Made by a program: the position numbers and the translations under genes. This document shows positions 37,308 to 50,226 of a DNA stretch of 64,000 nt, one piece after another; position 1 is the stretch's first letter, and every line of letters begins with the position of its first letter. This DNA comes from Larimichthys crocea. Lineage: Eukaryota > Chordata > Actinopteri > Sciaenidae. The DNA lies in assembly GCF_000972845.2 (NCBI RefSeq), contig NC_040028.1:18839507-18903506 (forward strand), in the 5' to 3' direction. Below the pieces are notes generated by a model. The model did not search any database. It saw only the letters and a list, made by a program, of their open reading frames with translations, and was not told the origin of the DNA.

Positions 37308-38403
37308 AGGGCTGAATAGAAAAGAGTGGCTCACTCAGGAGTCGTGGTGTGAAACCAAGAGTCCTTTGAGAAGGCTCAAGCCATGAACTCCCCCCCGGTC
37401 TGGATATCTGATATTTTCTCACCAACATTTTTAGTCATGTTCCAACCTTTTAGTCCATTTTCCAATGCCGCTCTTCAGTGTTCTGCCTATGAGGGACACT
37501 CTCCCATAGATGCCCCTTTGCTCCCTCACTTTCCATCCCCAGGTGTCTTGCGAAGACATGGCATTTCATGGGTGGAGAATTCAGTTTCACCTGATATTAA
37601 AATGACCTTTCAGTGTAAGAGCACGGAAGATCCGGGTATTTTCTTTTAAAGAATTTGAGGTGTGTGCATATCTCTATCTACCCTACATGGATCCTTTGCG
37701 TTTTTACAGTTAATGCTGCCGATAGATAAGACTGATTCACCGGGGTCACATCAGCATTTCGCAGAAATCAATTTAGTTCAATTGAGCACAGAAAATCCGT
37801 GCTACGCTTTAGATTCACGTTCAACTTTCGAACTTTGACCCCAAATGTGCCACTGACCGATATCAAATGGTCTTGACAGTGCTGACCTTTGAGGGAACAG
37901 AGAAGAGCTGGTTTAGCTTCACTAGCTGTGTTGCACTGTGCCCTTTGATGCAACCCTGCTCGGCTGCAAAAGAGGAATGACCTGCAGATAGTTTGGAAAC
38001 AAGAGGCGACGGTGAGATCTCTTGACCTGGTTGTTTGCCTGTTTGCAGCTCTATCTGCTGGCCCTGCGAGTAGTCATCACGTCAACTTCCACATTCTGGT
38101 GTCACCAGTGCTTAAGTGTAAAACATGATAATGTAGTGTAAGCATATGGAGATAAATATAAATACATGAACATCAACAGAATTGTGACACCTCTTCACAA
38201 GACACCATGTGTGCACACGTGAGAGTGTCTGTATGTGTGCGAGCGTGTAAGGCTACATGCAGCATCGGCGCCCAACAGATGGCTTTGTGTGAACACGTTT
38301 TATTGGTGTTGATTGTGCGACCTGCCATGAATGAAAATGATCTCTTTCACAGTTTTATGGAAGGATAAACAATGAAGATGGGGCATCCCGGGCTTTTTTT
38401 TTC

Positions 38404-38560
38404 AAGCTCCAGTATGTAGACACTGTAGATGGCAACATATTGAATACCCCTGTGTGCAGGAGAATGTATGTTGACCACGGACCTTGCAAAAAAAAAACGC
38501 GAATCAGTGTTTAGATTGTCTGTTCTGGGCTACCGTAGAAACAGGTGATTGTAGACCACT
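38404..38560. repeat. degenerate copy of the AAAGGTCCAGTG-type repeat
   Basis: Blocks GCTCCAGTATGTAG, GTAGATGGCAACATATTGAA, GAATACCCCTG and TTCTGGGCTACCGTAGAAAC occur in the order expected for the family seen at 43744. Boundaries are uncertain. Confidence 0.4.
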
Positions 38561-38877
38561 GAAAAAAATGAAAAATGCAAATTCAGCTTCTGGCATTCAG
38601 ATGTGAATTAGTTACAAGTGTTCAGTTGTCTCACTGATTTTCCCACTTTACATTTATTAAACATCTGTAATGAAAGGATGGCGCAAATTCATTATTCGTC
38701 ACCTTGACATACCATAGCAGCATGAATTATGGGAAATCAGGCACAGAAGTACAGGTCAGACAATATTATCTTGAGGGCAGACTTCTTATAAATCAGAGTT
38801 AACCAGGAAGAAAAAATAACAAATAGCTGAAACCCGCTTAAAAAACAGGCATCTCATCATTTATAAATTCAAACTTT

Positions 38878-39110
38878 AAAGACCGTGTAAAGGCAATTCT
38901 GAGATTTCTTTCAAAACACATTAAATATGTTGCTGAAAACACGTGAAAAGACGATATGTTACTGAAATGTGGAGTTAGAGGTTCAAACAGTTTTTCACCA
39001 GTTTTCAGGATTTTGTGGGCGGTCCTTAAAGGGTGGCTCGATGACACGCTGAGGCCACCCTGAGCAGAGAGACAGAGATGAATTCATCTCAGCTCAGAGT
39101 GTTTCAAAGT
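38878..39110 (+). repeat. dispersed repeat block, copy 1 of a local direct duplication
   Basis: From GTTGCTGAAAACACGTGAAA through GGATTTTGTGGGCGGTCC, TTAAAGGGTGGCTCGATGAC and ACACGCTGAGGCCACCCTGA to CTCAGAGTGTTTCAAAGTTA, this block is nearly identical to 39363-39591. The two copies differ by small indels, and copy 1 has an extra GGAGTTAGAG block. It is in the same orientation as copy 2 and about 480 bp from it. Confidence 0.85.
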
Positions 39111-39119
39111 TATTTATAG

Positions 39120-39240
39120 CTATTAAAAGCATAAGTAAGCCTCTCAATGGGTGACATGTTTCATCATCACAATCATGGACAATGTAGTTTATTTTTAGTC
39201 CCGCATACATCTTCCTGGTGCTGTGAACAGTAGAAGTGTT
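39120..39240 (+). repeat. dispersed repeat fragment shared with 62113-62225
   Basis: GGGTGACATGTTTC, ATGGACAATGTAGTTTAT and AGTCCCGCATACATCTTCCT align in order with GGGTGATATGTTTC, CACCGTAGTTTATC and AATCCCGCATACACCATCCT in intron 4. The match indicates an old dispersed element. Its class is unknown to me. Confidence 0.55.
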
Positions 39241-39362
39241 TACATGTTTTACATGAGTAAAAATAGCAATATCATGTCAACAGTACTGATCCATCTCAGT
39301 GTTACATTATTATACATGTATTACAGTATTTTTGTGTAGCTGGTGGGAGTGAAACCACTATT

Positions 39363-39591
39363 AAAGTCTGTGTAAATCCATTCAAAGTACATTAAGTATG
39401 TTGGAAAATAGTTGCTGAAAACACGTGAAAAGACTTTGAACGATATATTTCTGAAATGTTTCAAACAGTTTTTCACCTGTTTTCAGGATTTTGTGGGCGG
39501 TCCTTAAAGGGTGGCTCGATGACACGCTGAGGCCACCCTGAGCAGAGAGATAGAGATTAATTCATCTCAGCTCAGAGTGTTTCAAAGTTAG
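39363..39591 (+). repeat. dispersed repeat block, copy 2 of a local direct duplication
   Basis: Direct near-copy of 38878-39110, sharing the run from ACAGTTTTTCACC through the GAGGCCACCCTGAGCAGAGA block to TTCAAAGTTA. A GGGCGTGTC-containing stretch with inverted CACGCCC sequence follows at about 39664-39698. Confidence 0.85.
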
Positions 39592-41790
39592 TCGTGTCAT
39601 TTTATGAACTCATCCGACACGTCTCAGTCACTTTAAAATGGCTGCTTGACCACTCCCACGAGTGGGCGTGTCTTCAGAGCATTCAGAGGACACGCCCCCA
39701 CAGTCCTGGAGCTGAGAATTCATTTTCACCTGATTTTGACACCTGATTTCATAAACCTGTTGACTTCAACTTTGACTGTGTGGTTAATAACACTTTCTTC
39801 TTTGGTCTGACAAACCCAGAACACATATTTATTCTGACTTTAAACGGACTTTAATGTTATTTGTCATAAACCACGCTTATAAAAGCTTCCTGTTTATGTC
39901 TGAACAAATCCACAGAGGCGCATAAAAACACAGTCTAAACAGCAGAGAAGGCTGCTGACCAAAATATTTTCACACTCCCACAGACCTCCAGTAGGCTACC
40001 TATAATAATTACTCAGATTATTTTGCCTCTGGAGGAGCGTTGGGCTCGCAGTTGCGGGTGGGGAGGGAGCCTCATTATCTCCAAAGTGTTGCTCTCTCCT
40101 GCCTTCTAATGCAATGTCAGTGTCAGGAAGGGTGGCGGTCATAAGGGCTGGAGGGAGAGCAGATTCATGCATTAATGAACAACAAGGTCGGAGGTAGGCG
40201 TCAAAGCTAAGCCGGTGAACTGTTGGTCGGGGCCAAGCGGAGCTAAGAATAGACGGACGAGTACTTCAAGCATTTAATATCACCGTTGTTATTAATGGTT
40301 TTCTAATGGTCGGACATTCTTGGCTTGTTATAATACGAATGAATGCATATTATTTGCTTCCGTGGAATCATGTCAGTTCAGATTTTCTCTGTGTAGTTGT
40401 AGTTTTTTCATCGCAGCAGTGAGTTACCCTCCATAAAACAGGGAGTCTCCCCACAGCGTATCTGACTTTACCTGTGGGGATTACGCCTCTCTGAACAATA
40501 AATCGTAAATACATAACACAGCTGATTTGTCCTCTAGCTCGTTCCAGGTCAACAACTTAAGGACTATTAATATCACGTCTCCCCCCACCCGTTCCTCAAT
40601 CACTCTGTTACTCCCTTGTTTATTTAAGGCAATTAAGAATCGGCAAGTGCAGCTGTTTTCTGAATCACTGGTTTGCATGACACATATTTTATGATACACC
40701 ATTTAGCAGTGAAGTGCGTTGGGAGGAATTTCAGGGAACGTCCACAATGTCACTATTAACCTGCCAAGTTGTGGACTGTACGTGTAGGTGGGAGATTTTA
40801 AATCAGATGTCTCATATCATCCGAGCTCATTATGGCTGCGTATCTTGTGAGTGAATCTCAGTGAGAGCTCTGCAAAGTTCACTTCAGCGTTCTGTATTGT
40901 ACATGGAGCAGTTTGTTGTCAGGTGGGGCGCTGAAGGTCACGCTTGCATTAGCCGATACTGTAGGTGTCTGCTAACATATGCACATGTGTACTACGGTAC
41001 ATGGTGCACAAAGAAAACCTGGACATTAAAACTTATTTTGACTTTTAACTCAAAGAGACGAGCTGTTTTCGTCGCGGTTTTCAAATCAAATTCTTTGCTT
41101 TAGTTTTAGTGCTTTGCTTCGGTGATGGCTCAGCCTCAATGCTACACAATGTCATTCCCTTTACCAGCCAGTGTTGTTCTGCACAGTTGCACACTTATAA
41201 AAATGCTGTCTGTACCGAGAATCTGCCCAAATCTCCGTAAGCCTACCAGAAATCCCTTCTCTGCATCTCTGAAGTTGTTTATCTGTATCTTCATAGAAAC
41301 ACGTTCCTCTTGTATCTCCCACCTCCCCCCGAGGGAGCCGACTTTCTACAGTGGTGGCCATCAGCCAACTATTGATCCGTCAGCTAGAGCTTACGCTGAA
41401 TCTCCCTCATCCATCTGGGATAATACTTACATCTCTATTAAAATGGAGTAGCCAAAAACACACAAACGGCGGTTTGTCTGCATGCTACGGACGCTGCGGA
41501 GATAGCTATAAATTATGTGCTACTGGCGGATAATGGGAAGACGGGGAGGTAGGGAGGAATACAAATACTGCATCGACTCGTTGGGAGAGTTTGGAGGGGA
41601 AAAGAGAGAGAGGGAACTCTGTGGTGTGTTTTGCAGGGAAAGCCCTGCTGTGGTCAATATAATCAGTGTAGCATGCAGGCAACCACTGCTTGTTGCCCCC
41701 ATTTGACTGCTGCGCCTTCTGCTAAAAGCGTTCACCATTTTGAGCGGCACAGAAACACACCATCCGATAAAACCGACAGCCTTTTAGCAT

Positions 41791-41810
41791 CACACACACA
41801 CACACACACA
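41791..41810. repeat. (CA)10 microsatellite
   Basis: Perfect 20-bp CA run in fgf14 intron 3. Confidence 0.9.
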
Positions 41811-43743
41811 GGAATATCATCATAGCAGCCTTGTATCAGAGTATTAATATTTGTGTTCTCTATGGCTATGAAATGAAATGAAAGGAAATCTTATTGATTC
41901 CTCTCTGTGATTATCTTTTAAGAGACGATCTTTAGGGATAATCATTTATAATCAACTCATACTATAGCTATACTGTGATCGCCCACCTATACATAGATAA
42001 TACATTAACCTGCTTCCTGGCCTCTACACTAAGTGCTCGAATTGTTCGATACCGAAGAAGATGTTCCAAATGATGCTAAATTGCATTTTTTAATTAAAAA
42101 TACAATTACCGCAAGTAATCATATTTTATTGCCAAGCATGCTGTGTGATAATTGGAAAAATTTCTGTACGTTTGAGTGCTTCAGTCGAGTAATTTAAGTC
42201 ATGAATTAATAAATAACAAAGCAATGAAAGATTAAAATAAGCATTTTAAGTAAACATTAAAAGGCTTTAATGGATGATTGGCTGTAATAAGCATTTCAAA
42301 TGCAGTTCTTTGTCAGAATTTACATTCATATTCTTTGATTTATTTTGTCTTCTGTTTAAAATGTTTAAATTAAATTGTTTACGTGGTTTGAAAGGACTCT
42401 GAATCTGTCCTCAGCTGACGTCTCGTCTCCTGTCAGAGAGTCGATACTGACTGCAATAACCAATCATCGTCAGTCTTAATGTGAAAAATATGTACATATA
42501 CACAATGTTATGATTATTTCTTGAGACAAACAAAAAAACTCATCTTTTTCTTTGACTTGCCATTTCTTTCAGGAGCTTAGCAATGAAACAATGTACTTAC
42601 TTATTTATATTCTCATCTGAGTTACGTAGATTTGAACTGGAAAAGCCTTTTTGCACTGCGGGAAAACAACCAGGCTTCAAGTTATTCAGTGGTGTCTTTG
42701 ACAAAAGAACTACATTCCATGATTCATGACTATACCTGCAGGATGGCACCTGTCTTCAACCCCCACAGCCCTTTTGTAGATAGCTGTTCCAGTATATATA
42801 GATGTGAAGCTAGGCCGCTTACTTTTTCGAGTAAGAGACTTCTGAAAACTATTTTAAGAAGTCAGCAATTAATATCAGTCATCGATTCGGTGATCTGTTG
42901 TTTTTCTAACCTCTGTGCCTCCTTTATTTTGCACTGCTAACATCTGTTCATGCTGCACACTGTGCCTAATAGCTCCTTGTTTCCTGTTATTGTCTGTATT
43001 TTCTTGTTTTGATAAATGCGTGTCCTTGAAGAACAAAGACATATTTTTATCCCACTTTTGTTGCTGCATGAGTGTAAGTGTGTGCGTTTACACCATTGAG
43101 AAGCTGAAATAAAAGGAGAGACAGAAGACGAGTAGGCGCAAGGAACAGGGACTTCAGATTTTCATCTTTGTTCCCGTGTGAGACCCACAGAGGATATGTT
43201 AGTATGTACATATACAGATGGCCTTGTTGTCATTTCTCTGCGAATACATATTGCAGGAGTTATCAGAGCAAACACGTCTCGCCTGTTCACTGTATTAATG
43301 ACCCTAGTTCTGGCCTAATTGCTTCCCCAGTGTGTAAATGTCAAGCACCATGCAAATACAAATGGCACACTTGTGCTTGTTGCCTGAAGAGCAGTATAAT
43401 GTGCAAATGAACGGGGGAGTGATGAGGGGCTTGAAAAGCAACAAGTAGTCCTCAGGAACTCGGTCTCCAAACAGTAACAGGATGCGTTTCGCTTTGCACG
43501 TCAGATCCTGCACCGAACAGTCCTCCGGGGTGTTTCATCTGTAACTCGATGTGTTTACACTCAAACAATCAAGATGAATCTGCTCAACCCTGTGTCAGTT
43601 TATTCTTTGTGTGGTGAGACGTCAATCAAAGTTGTAGAAGTAGCTTTAACGAGTTTCAGTTTTATGATTTTAAATAAACCTACAAAAACATCTCAGCATC
43701 TGCATCCTGCAACACTGACTGACACCACATCTTTTACAGACAT

Positions 43744-44083
43744 TTAAAGGTCCAGTGGGTAAGATGTAGGAGGATCTATAGGCTGGAATTGAATATAGTA
43801 TTTCATAACTAAGTGTGTTATCTCCTGAAAATGAGATACATTGTGTTTTGTTACATCTACAGAAAGAGCGGGTCCTCTTCTACGGAGTCCACCATTTGAA
43901 TCCACCATTGTCTACAGTAGTCCTGAGCAGACAAACCAAACACTGGTTATGTCCTTTTGCTTTTTTATGGGAGTTTTTCCTACATGCATGGAAGTTGCGG
44001 ATGAGGCGTGGTTGAGTATTCATCTGGTTGCAATCTGCAGCTTCACTGCTAGGTGGCACTAAATCTTCCACACTGGACTGTTT
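43744..44083. repeat. near-complete AAAGGTCCAGTG-ended MITE-like teleost repeat
   Basis: The left end TTAAAGGTCCAGTGGGTAAG is matched by AATCTTCCACACTGGACTG at the right end in inverted orientation, giving imperfect terminal inverted repeats over about 340 bp. The interior contains CAGAAAGAGCGGGTCCTCTT and GGAGTCCACCATTTGAATCC, which are shared with the fragment at 1682. It is non-coding. I saw no convincing target-site duplication. Confidence 0.75.
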
Positions 44084-44086
44084 CCA

Positions 44087-44375
44087 GGGCATGAATACCA
44101 ACGACTTTGGTCGTCGTCCGACTTTTCCTCTAGTGCCACCATGAGGTTAACATTTTTGATTTTAAGTAAAATATCTCTATAACTTTTTGTTACCTTAACT
44201 TCTCCTCTAGTGCCACCATCAGGACAAAATTTACATCTAATACTGATGCTTTATGGACTAGATAATCATGACATTCCCATCAGCCTCAGCTTTACTTTAG
44301 GTTTAGTGCTAGATAGCAGATACTGTACTCAAAGTACAGCCTCACAGAGCCCCTACGATGGCTTTAGACGTAGAG
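44087..44375 (+). repeat. old teleost dispersed repeat (TCCTCTAGTGCCACCAT family)
   Basis: TCCTCTAGTGCCACCATGAG (about 44128) and TCCTCTAGTGCCACCATCAG (about 44203) occur twice about 75 bp apart. TGACATTCCCATCAGCCTCA and ACTCAAAGTACAGCCTCACA follow. I recognise this order as a repeat common in percomorph genomes. A diverged relative lies near 59950-60450. The class is uncertain. Confidence 0.6.
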
Positions 44376-47300
44376 TCCTGTCTCTGTGGGACAGGACATT
44401 ACAGCACCTTTTTTTAAAATAGTTTTGATGGGTCCTGGTGCATAATCAGCAGCTCATTTGCATGTTCTTCCCTTTTTTTATCTTCACTTTCTGTTGCTCA
44501 AAATATATTCCGAGCTATCTTCTGTCAGGTGAACCTTAATTATTATGAACTGCAGGTTTTTTTGGAAATGGAAATAGCAGAACGTTTGGATGTGTGGGAG
44601 CATGAAATCTGGAAAACCAATTAAACCAGTTAAACCAATCTGCTTCCTTTTGAAGATGCCTGAAAAAGACATTTTCCAATGAAAATCCGATACTCATGTG
44701 ATGCTAAAGAACCGTGCATGGCTTAGGAAAGTGATTTCCACGTAGATTATCCACTGATGTTTATCTTTGATGCTATTTGGCATCAAGGAATGATTTATAA
44801 AGAGAAAATATGACGGGTTCAAGGTTTTATCATGCCTCAAACCTCAGAGGGACGTTTGTGTCATACCTAAGGGGTTGCAGGTTCAAGTCTTCTTCAAGCA
44901 GATCTCTGTAGCTGGATCAAAGTGTGTGAGTGTGTGTGTGTGAAGGATAGAGAATCTCCTGCGACAGAAAAGCCTTCGCCTTCAGGTGTAATAGCTACAG
45001 TCCTCCCTTTTGCTCCACAAAGATCCGTCTTCCTTTTCTATTTCCACCCATGAAATGAAAGTAGCATTTTATCAAGCTTCACCCCTGGCGTCGTAAAAAT
45101 CAATACAGTGAGAGCTCTTACAGAAAGGCTGTAAATCATGAAAATTCATTCTCTTAAATCTGAGCTAATCCTCTCTGCGCTGCGTCCGTGTGGCTCTTCA
45201 CGCTGTGAGTCAGGCAACACGACGGCCACTGCCGCAGCACAAGAAGCTGCAAGTTCAGGGACGAGTGTGTTTGTGTGTGCACTGTGATGAACCGTCAATA
45301 CACCATCCGTGCTGTTCATTAGCACCACGCCTCGCGCACAACTGAAGTGTTTTAATCTGTATTTAATCAGACATCTGCATTAAATACGTATTATATTACC
45401 TCTTCAGCTCCGACTTGTACATATAAATGCTTGCACTGTACGATCTTGTGGTTACTGTACTTACACAACAGCTTCACCGCAGAAGCCCAGCAGGTCAGAA
45501 GGAGTTATTGTGTGATACGCCCACGCACACAAACACTGCCATGGAGCTATTCATGCTGGAAAACATGCACATGCACTCAAGAACAGGAAGCTGGTGGGTC
45601 TCGCATAAAAAATAAAAAATAAAACACAGAAGCATCTGTTGAATATCTGAACTTTTAATTCAACTTACATACAGAATGTCCAGTAAAGTCTTCCACACAC
45701 GTACTCCCTCCTGATACATTTTATTCCAGCAAACCAACAAAGCGATATCAAATACTGGTGCAGACTGTTGCACTAAATTCCTGGATTGGGGTTTGGAATT
45801 TATCTTTTATTTCTGCAATTGCTCAGGGATTCTGAGAGCCGCTGTGTTAAGAGTTTTGCGAAGACGTTTTGCCCTCGTGCAACAGCGTTCACGAGGAGTT
45901 CTGAGAAATCTATAAGTGGATTTGTTGAAAGGAGGTGAGGACTGAATGAATCTTTCTCACAGCAGTTCAATACTGAGGCTGCTGATTACAGTCATGGCTG
46001 GAAGGTCTTTTGCGGTGGCAACCTATAATGATTGCAAGTAACCCAACAGCTGAAGAACCAGGGCACGGTAGGCTCTCACTCCAAAAAGGATTTTGTCTTA
46101 GTCCTTGCAATAACCGAGAGGTCTGTCGAGATGTCGGATCATGCAAAATATAAAAAGCCTTAGAGAAAAGTCAAACAAACAGAAAAGAGAATTTCATATT
46201 TTATTTTATAGGAAGGATCAAATCTGTCACAGAAGAGTCAGTTTCTACAAACTGATTATCACCTTCATGAAAATATCCTCTGTGAAGAAATGCAGATCAG
46301 ATCAGTGAAGCTGTTGTTTGATATAAAAATCAGAAATGGATTCAAAACTGTGAATAGACACATTTGTAGCAGTGATACCGAGATGATATTGCAGAGCGGT
46401 GCTGATTAATATTCATCCTCCTAACCTGTGTTTGGTACGTTCGATTCGAGACAGATTCCATGTATTGGAACGAAGCTCAGGAGCTTCACAAAGCAGACAG
46501 GGAGCTGCCGCAGGTGAAGTATCGACTACATGCAGTATTCCCCAGATCAAATATGGCAGCTGATGGGCAGGCCGGCTGGTTTCGTGATTCCTTTTCTGGC
46601 TGGCTGGTTTAATCAGTCAGCCTTCCAGCTGTAGCCATGCCACATTTTATCCTCAGAGAGAGAGAGAGAGAGACGGACAGTCGAGGGGGGGAATCCTCCA
46701 CTGTCTTCCCCTCATGCACAGACACTCTGAGCTGAGAGCTCTTCATGGCTGCTTGTCAACAAGGTTTCAGAAGAGATGGACGCTGTGAAATGGCCTCTCT
46801 ACAGTCAAATTTCAAGAATTCCAGCAAGGAAAGCAAACCCTTCAATCCTGTGATATATTAAACCAGGCACTTTGGAGAAATCACAGCTTTAATCTCGCTT
46901 TTTAGATCAACCTGTTTACTACCCTGCAGTTGCAACATCTGCTTTTATGTGCATCCATCATCACACACATACACGCAGCAGTAACCGCGTGACATAACCT
47001 GTTTAGCTGTTCATAATCCCAGCAGTAATAGTTACGTCCATTCATGTAATGCTCCAGCATCCAGATTATGCACTGCACTACAATCACTGACTCACTGTGC
47101 CTCAATATTTCATCATTTTACTTCGCATGACGATCTCTGACTGATCGATTTAGTACATGTTTAAACATATGTGGATGTTGCCACCAAACATAATCCTGTT
47201 TATTATCTATATCTAACATGTTTCTAACAGATCCTCAGTTACAAGCACAGATGTAACCTGGGAACAGTGCTCATATTCTGAATGATTTGCACTGTATGAA

Positions 47301-48613
47301 GTTAAAAATCGATGTGCAATTGTTGACAAACCTGCAATTTGAAACAACTCAGAGGATGCTCAGAGTCCCACAGTGCATCAGAAGATTCAATAAAATGTGC
47401 CCATTGTCTTCGACGTGTGTTTAAAACAGTCTCACAATCAAATCAGAGACTGCGGCTGAAATTTACATACAGTTATTGCTGCGAGAGATACAATGATGAC
47501 TACAGTAGAAAGAAAAAGCCTCGTGCATCCTGCAGTATAAGCAGCTGTTGATGACGTTGTTTAAGGATTCCCAATTAATCCCTGCGCGGTACAGACAGTT
47601 CCAGGAGGATCCAGGCTCTCCCCTCCCTCCTTCAACAGTGTACCTGGTATCAGATAAACCACGAGAACTCGTGTTTGCTTGTATTTGTGCTCAGACGCAA
47701 CCCTAATGTCAAAATCGGTACCAAAACTGCACCACGCCGCATTTTTACCTGCGTGAAACATCTGCTGTGTCAGTGCAAGGTGTCAGTCTGGAGCCACCGA
47801 ATTGGCACAAAGGCAAAAGGGTAAAAAAAAAATGCAGGTGTGCCTAACAAAAATGGCATTGCACCTGTGTTTGCTCAGCCTCTGTTTCTATGAAAGTAGA
47901 GCGCTTTATCCGTCAGCCACATGAGGGATTTATTTGTAGTTGCATTGCTCGGATTCTGTTGCATATGATGTTTCAGCTCTTTCAGCAGCAGTGTATGCTA
48001 AACCCCAAAGACAACTGTGAAAAATGATTTCATAGTTGAGGAGAGCAGGACATCCCCGACCACAACAGATAACCCTTCGATGAGATGTGGGGTTATCTTT
48101 AAAAGCAGGGTCCATTTATAACCCTACAGTCAATGCTGGATGCATCACATTATACATATTTCTGCATTATTTTGGGCCTTTCAGATCAGTCCACACACCG
48201 GTGCATGCCTGACTTGTGTGCCTGATATCACAGTTTCAGTTTGAGGCTAGCATTATTCTCTTTCTTTGTGTGTGTGTCAACAAAATTTTTGGACTAAGAT
48301 TCAGTTACAGGTGTCACAAATATTTATTTCTTTGAACAGCTGCACGCTCTAGTTTAAAGCAAACATCACGCCACAGGAGTAAGAGTACGTATTCGGTAGG
48401 GACTACTTTTAGCTGTGGATTAATACACATTTGGTGCTTGTAAGCATGTACAACACCATGGCATGGTTTGCGGGATGGACTCAAGTTAAAAACAAGACGC
48501 CATGATAATGAAGAATATGTTATATGTTATACGAGATTGAAATACAATCAGTAACATACAGAATACATGTTTACATTTAAGTCTTAAATAAGTTCAAAAA
48601 AAGATGTTCGACT

Positions 48614-49173
48614 TAGTTCTGGGCGATATGGAAAAAATCATATATCACGGATATGGATTATTTTATATCACGATATGCACCACACTGCAAACATCCTTCT
48701 CTACTTTGGCCAGGCATGCGTCTTATAAGCGCTTACTGAAGTGCTTACGACCGGGCATAACGTACCTCGGATCAAGGACTTTGACGAGGTCTCGAAAGCT
48801 GTCCTTCTCAACCACATACACAGGAGCCATGCCTTTACAAATGTAACGCGAGATGGCGCCTGTGATTTGATTATGGCACTGGGACGTGCGAAAGACTGCT
48901 TTATCTTCGGCTGGCTGTAGTTTTTCTTTCACCACTTGCTTTAGTCCGGATTTTTTGGATTCTTATGTATTCTTTTTCGTGGACCTTCTTTAAGTGATAG
49001 AAGAGGTTTGTTGTGTTGGCATCGGGCGTGGGAATAGTCTTGTAGCACAGTTTACATACGGCCGTCTTCTGCTCCGTGTCGGACCTCTTGTGCCCCCTCT
49101 TTTCGGTAATAATTGATAAAATTAGGTTAGAAACGATAGAAACGATAGAAGATAGTCATATCGCCCAGCACTA
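48614..49173 (-). mobile_element. hAT-superfamily DNA transposon, 560-bp deletion derivative (copy A)
   Basis: The ends are TAGTTCTGGGCGATATGG and ATATCGCCCAGCACTA, which form an inverted repeat of about 16 bp with one mismatch. The element is flanked on both sides by the identical 8-bp sequence GTTCGACT (48606-48613 and 49174-49181). An 8-bp target-site duplication is the hallmark of hAT insertion. The interior encodes only the N-terminal part of a ZBED-like transposase on the minus strand, and the catalytic and dimerisation regions are missing. It is therefore non-autonomous. Confidence 0.9.
48723..49096 (-). pseudogene. ZBED-like hAT transposase fragment: BED zinc finger plus following region
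   Basis: Read on the minus strand, the BED finger has CKLC (CxxC, plus-strand 49045-49056), then PTPDANTTNLFYHLKKVH with its HxxxxH pair (about 48979-48996), then EKEYIRIQ. The next part reads ISRYICKGMAPVYVVEKDSF and LVKVLDPRYVMPGRKHF, the conserved stretch that follows the finger in ZBED/hAT transposases. The two parts lie in different frames, so a frameshift occurs near 48915-48940. An intact transposase would be several hundred residues, and this is roughly the first fifth. It is a dead relic with no host function implied. Confidence 0.88.
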
Positions 49174-49819
49174 GTTCGACTCTGAAACAAAAACAGCAGC
49201 ACTGAATGTTTCAGCTTTAACACACTGACATATTTTAGATGTTTCAATTTTAGGAATAGGACACAGCAAGGAGAGGAGGTTTCTCTCTCCACACCTGCTG
49301 GGAAATCTATTCAGGTAACCGAACACTCACTCAATCGAGTTCAGAGCCGAAATGAGGAAGATGTTTAAGTGCAAAGAACAGAGAGAGAGGAGAGAGAGTC
49401 CACGACAAGTGAATCTACAAGAAGAGGACACCACTTCTCTTTCAGAAAATAACCAAAAAAAAAAAAAAACTGGGTCGCTGTTCCTGAGGGTGTAAACAAG
49501 CCAAACAGAGCCGAGGCAGAAACACACAGAGAGCAGCTCCATACCTGCAGACACCTCGAACATTTCCCCTCGAATGTGCGACTCTGCCGTACAATGAGTT
49601 TCTATTTCTTTCTTTCTTTCTTTCTTTGTGCAACTTGGACTGCAGGAGTGTGGGTGTGTGTATGTGTGTGTGTGACATGTCTGATATATGCTTGTCAGCT
49701 TTGTACAGGGAAGACTGCTGGCTTGCCTGACAAGACATGACGAGCCAATCTAGCAAAAAATCTGGCTGCCTTGACACCAATCTGGCACCAATTTACGGAT
49801 CAACAGCAAGAGTGGACAA

Positions 49820-49860
49820 ACACACACACACACACACACACACACAACACACACACACAC
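49820..49860. repeat. (CA)n microsatellite, copy A allele
   Basis: About 26 bp of CA, an AAC slip, then more AC. It corresponds to the longer perfect tract at 53331-53387 in copy B. Confidence 0.95.
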
Positions 49861-50106
49861 TGAGAAATACTCGAAGCCCCGCTGGCAGTGTGTGGGTGGT
49901 TGCACTTTGTTTGTGTGTTTGCTCACCAACAAGCTCTCCTACAATGTTTGTGTTTTTTTTTTTTTATCTTCGGTGTGAACAAAGCTTTTTTTCTGTCTCA
50001 CAGACTCACTGTGTTCTTCAGTGATTTATTCCAAAGGCGCCACATGTTTGCCACTTGGCTTTTTTTCGTGTGCGTTTGTTCAGACTGACCCTGGTGACCC
50101 TGGAGT

Positions 50107-50226
50107 TTGAGTACAAAGCAACAAAGCAAACAAACCGAGAACGGACAAACCAAGCGCTGGCTCTTACAGGAGTTTCATCCGGCCCACCGTGGTTGGTCCG
50201 GCATGCAAAACACTGCACCTTTAAGA
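50107..50226. repeat. internally deleted MITE-like repeat remnant (copy A)
   Basis: ACAAACCAAGCGCTGGCTCT, CACCGTGGTTGG and ACACTGCACCTTTAAG are pieces of the AAAGGTCCAGTG family in reverse orientation. The arm present in copy B at 53731-53784 is missing here. Confidence 0.6.
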
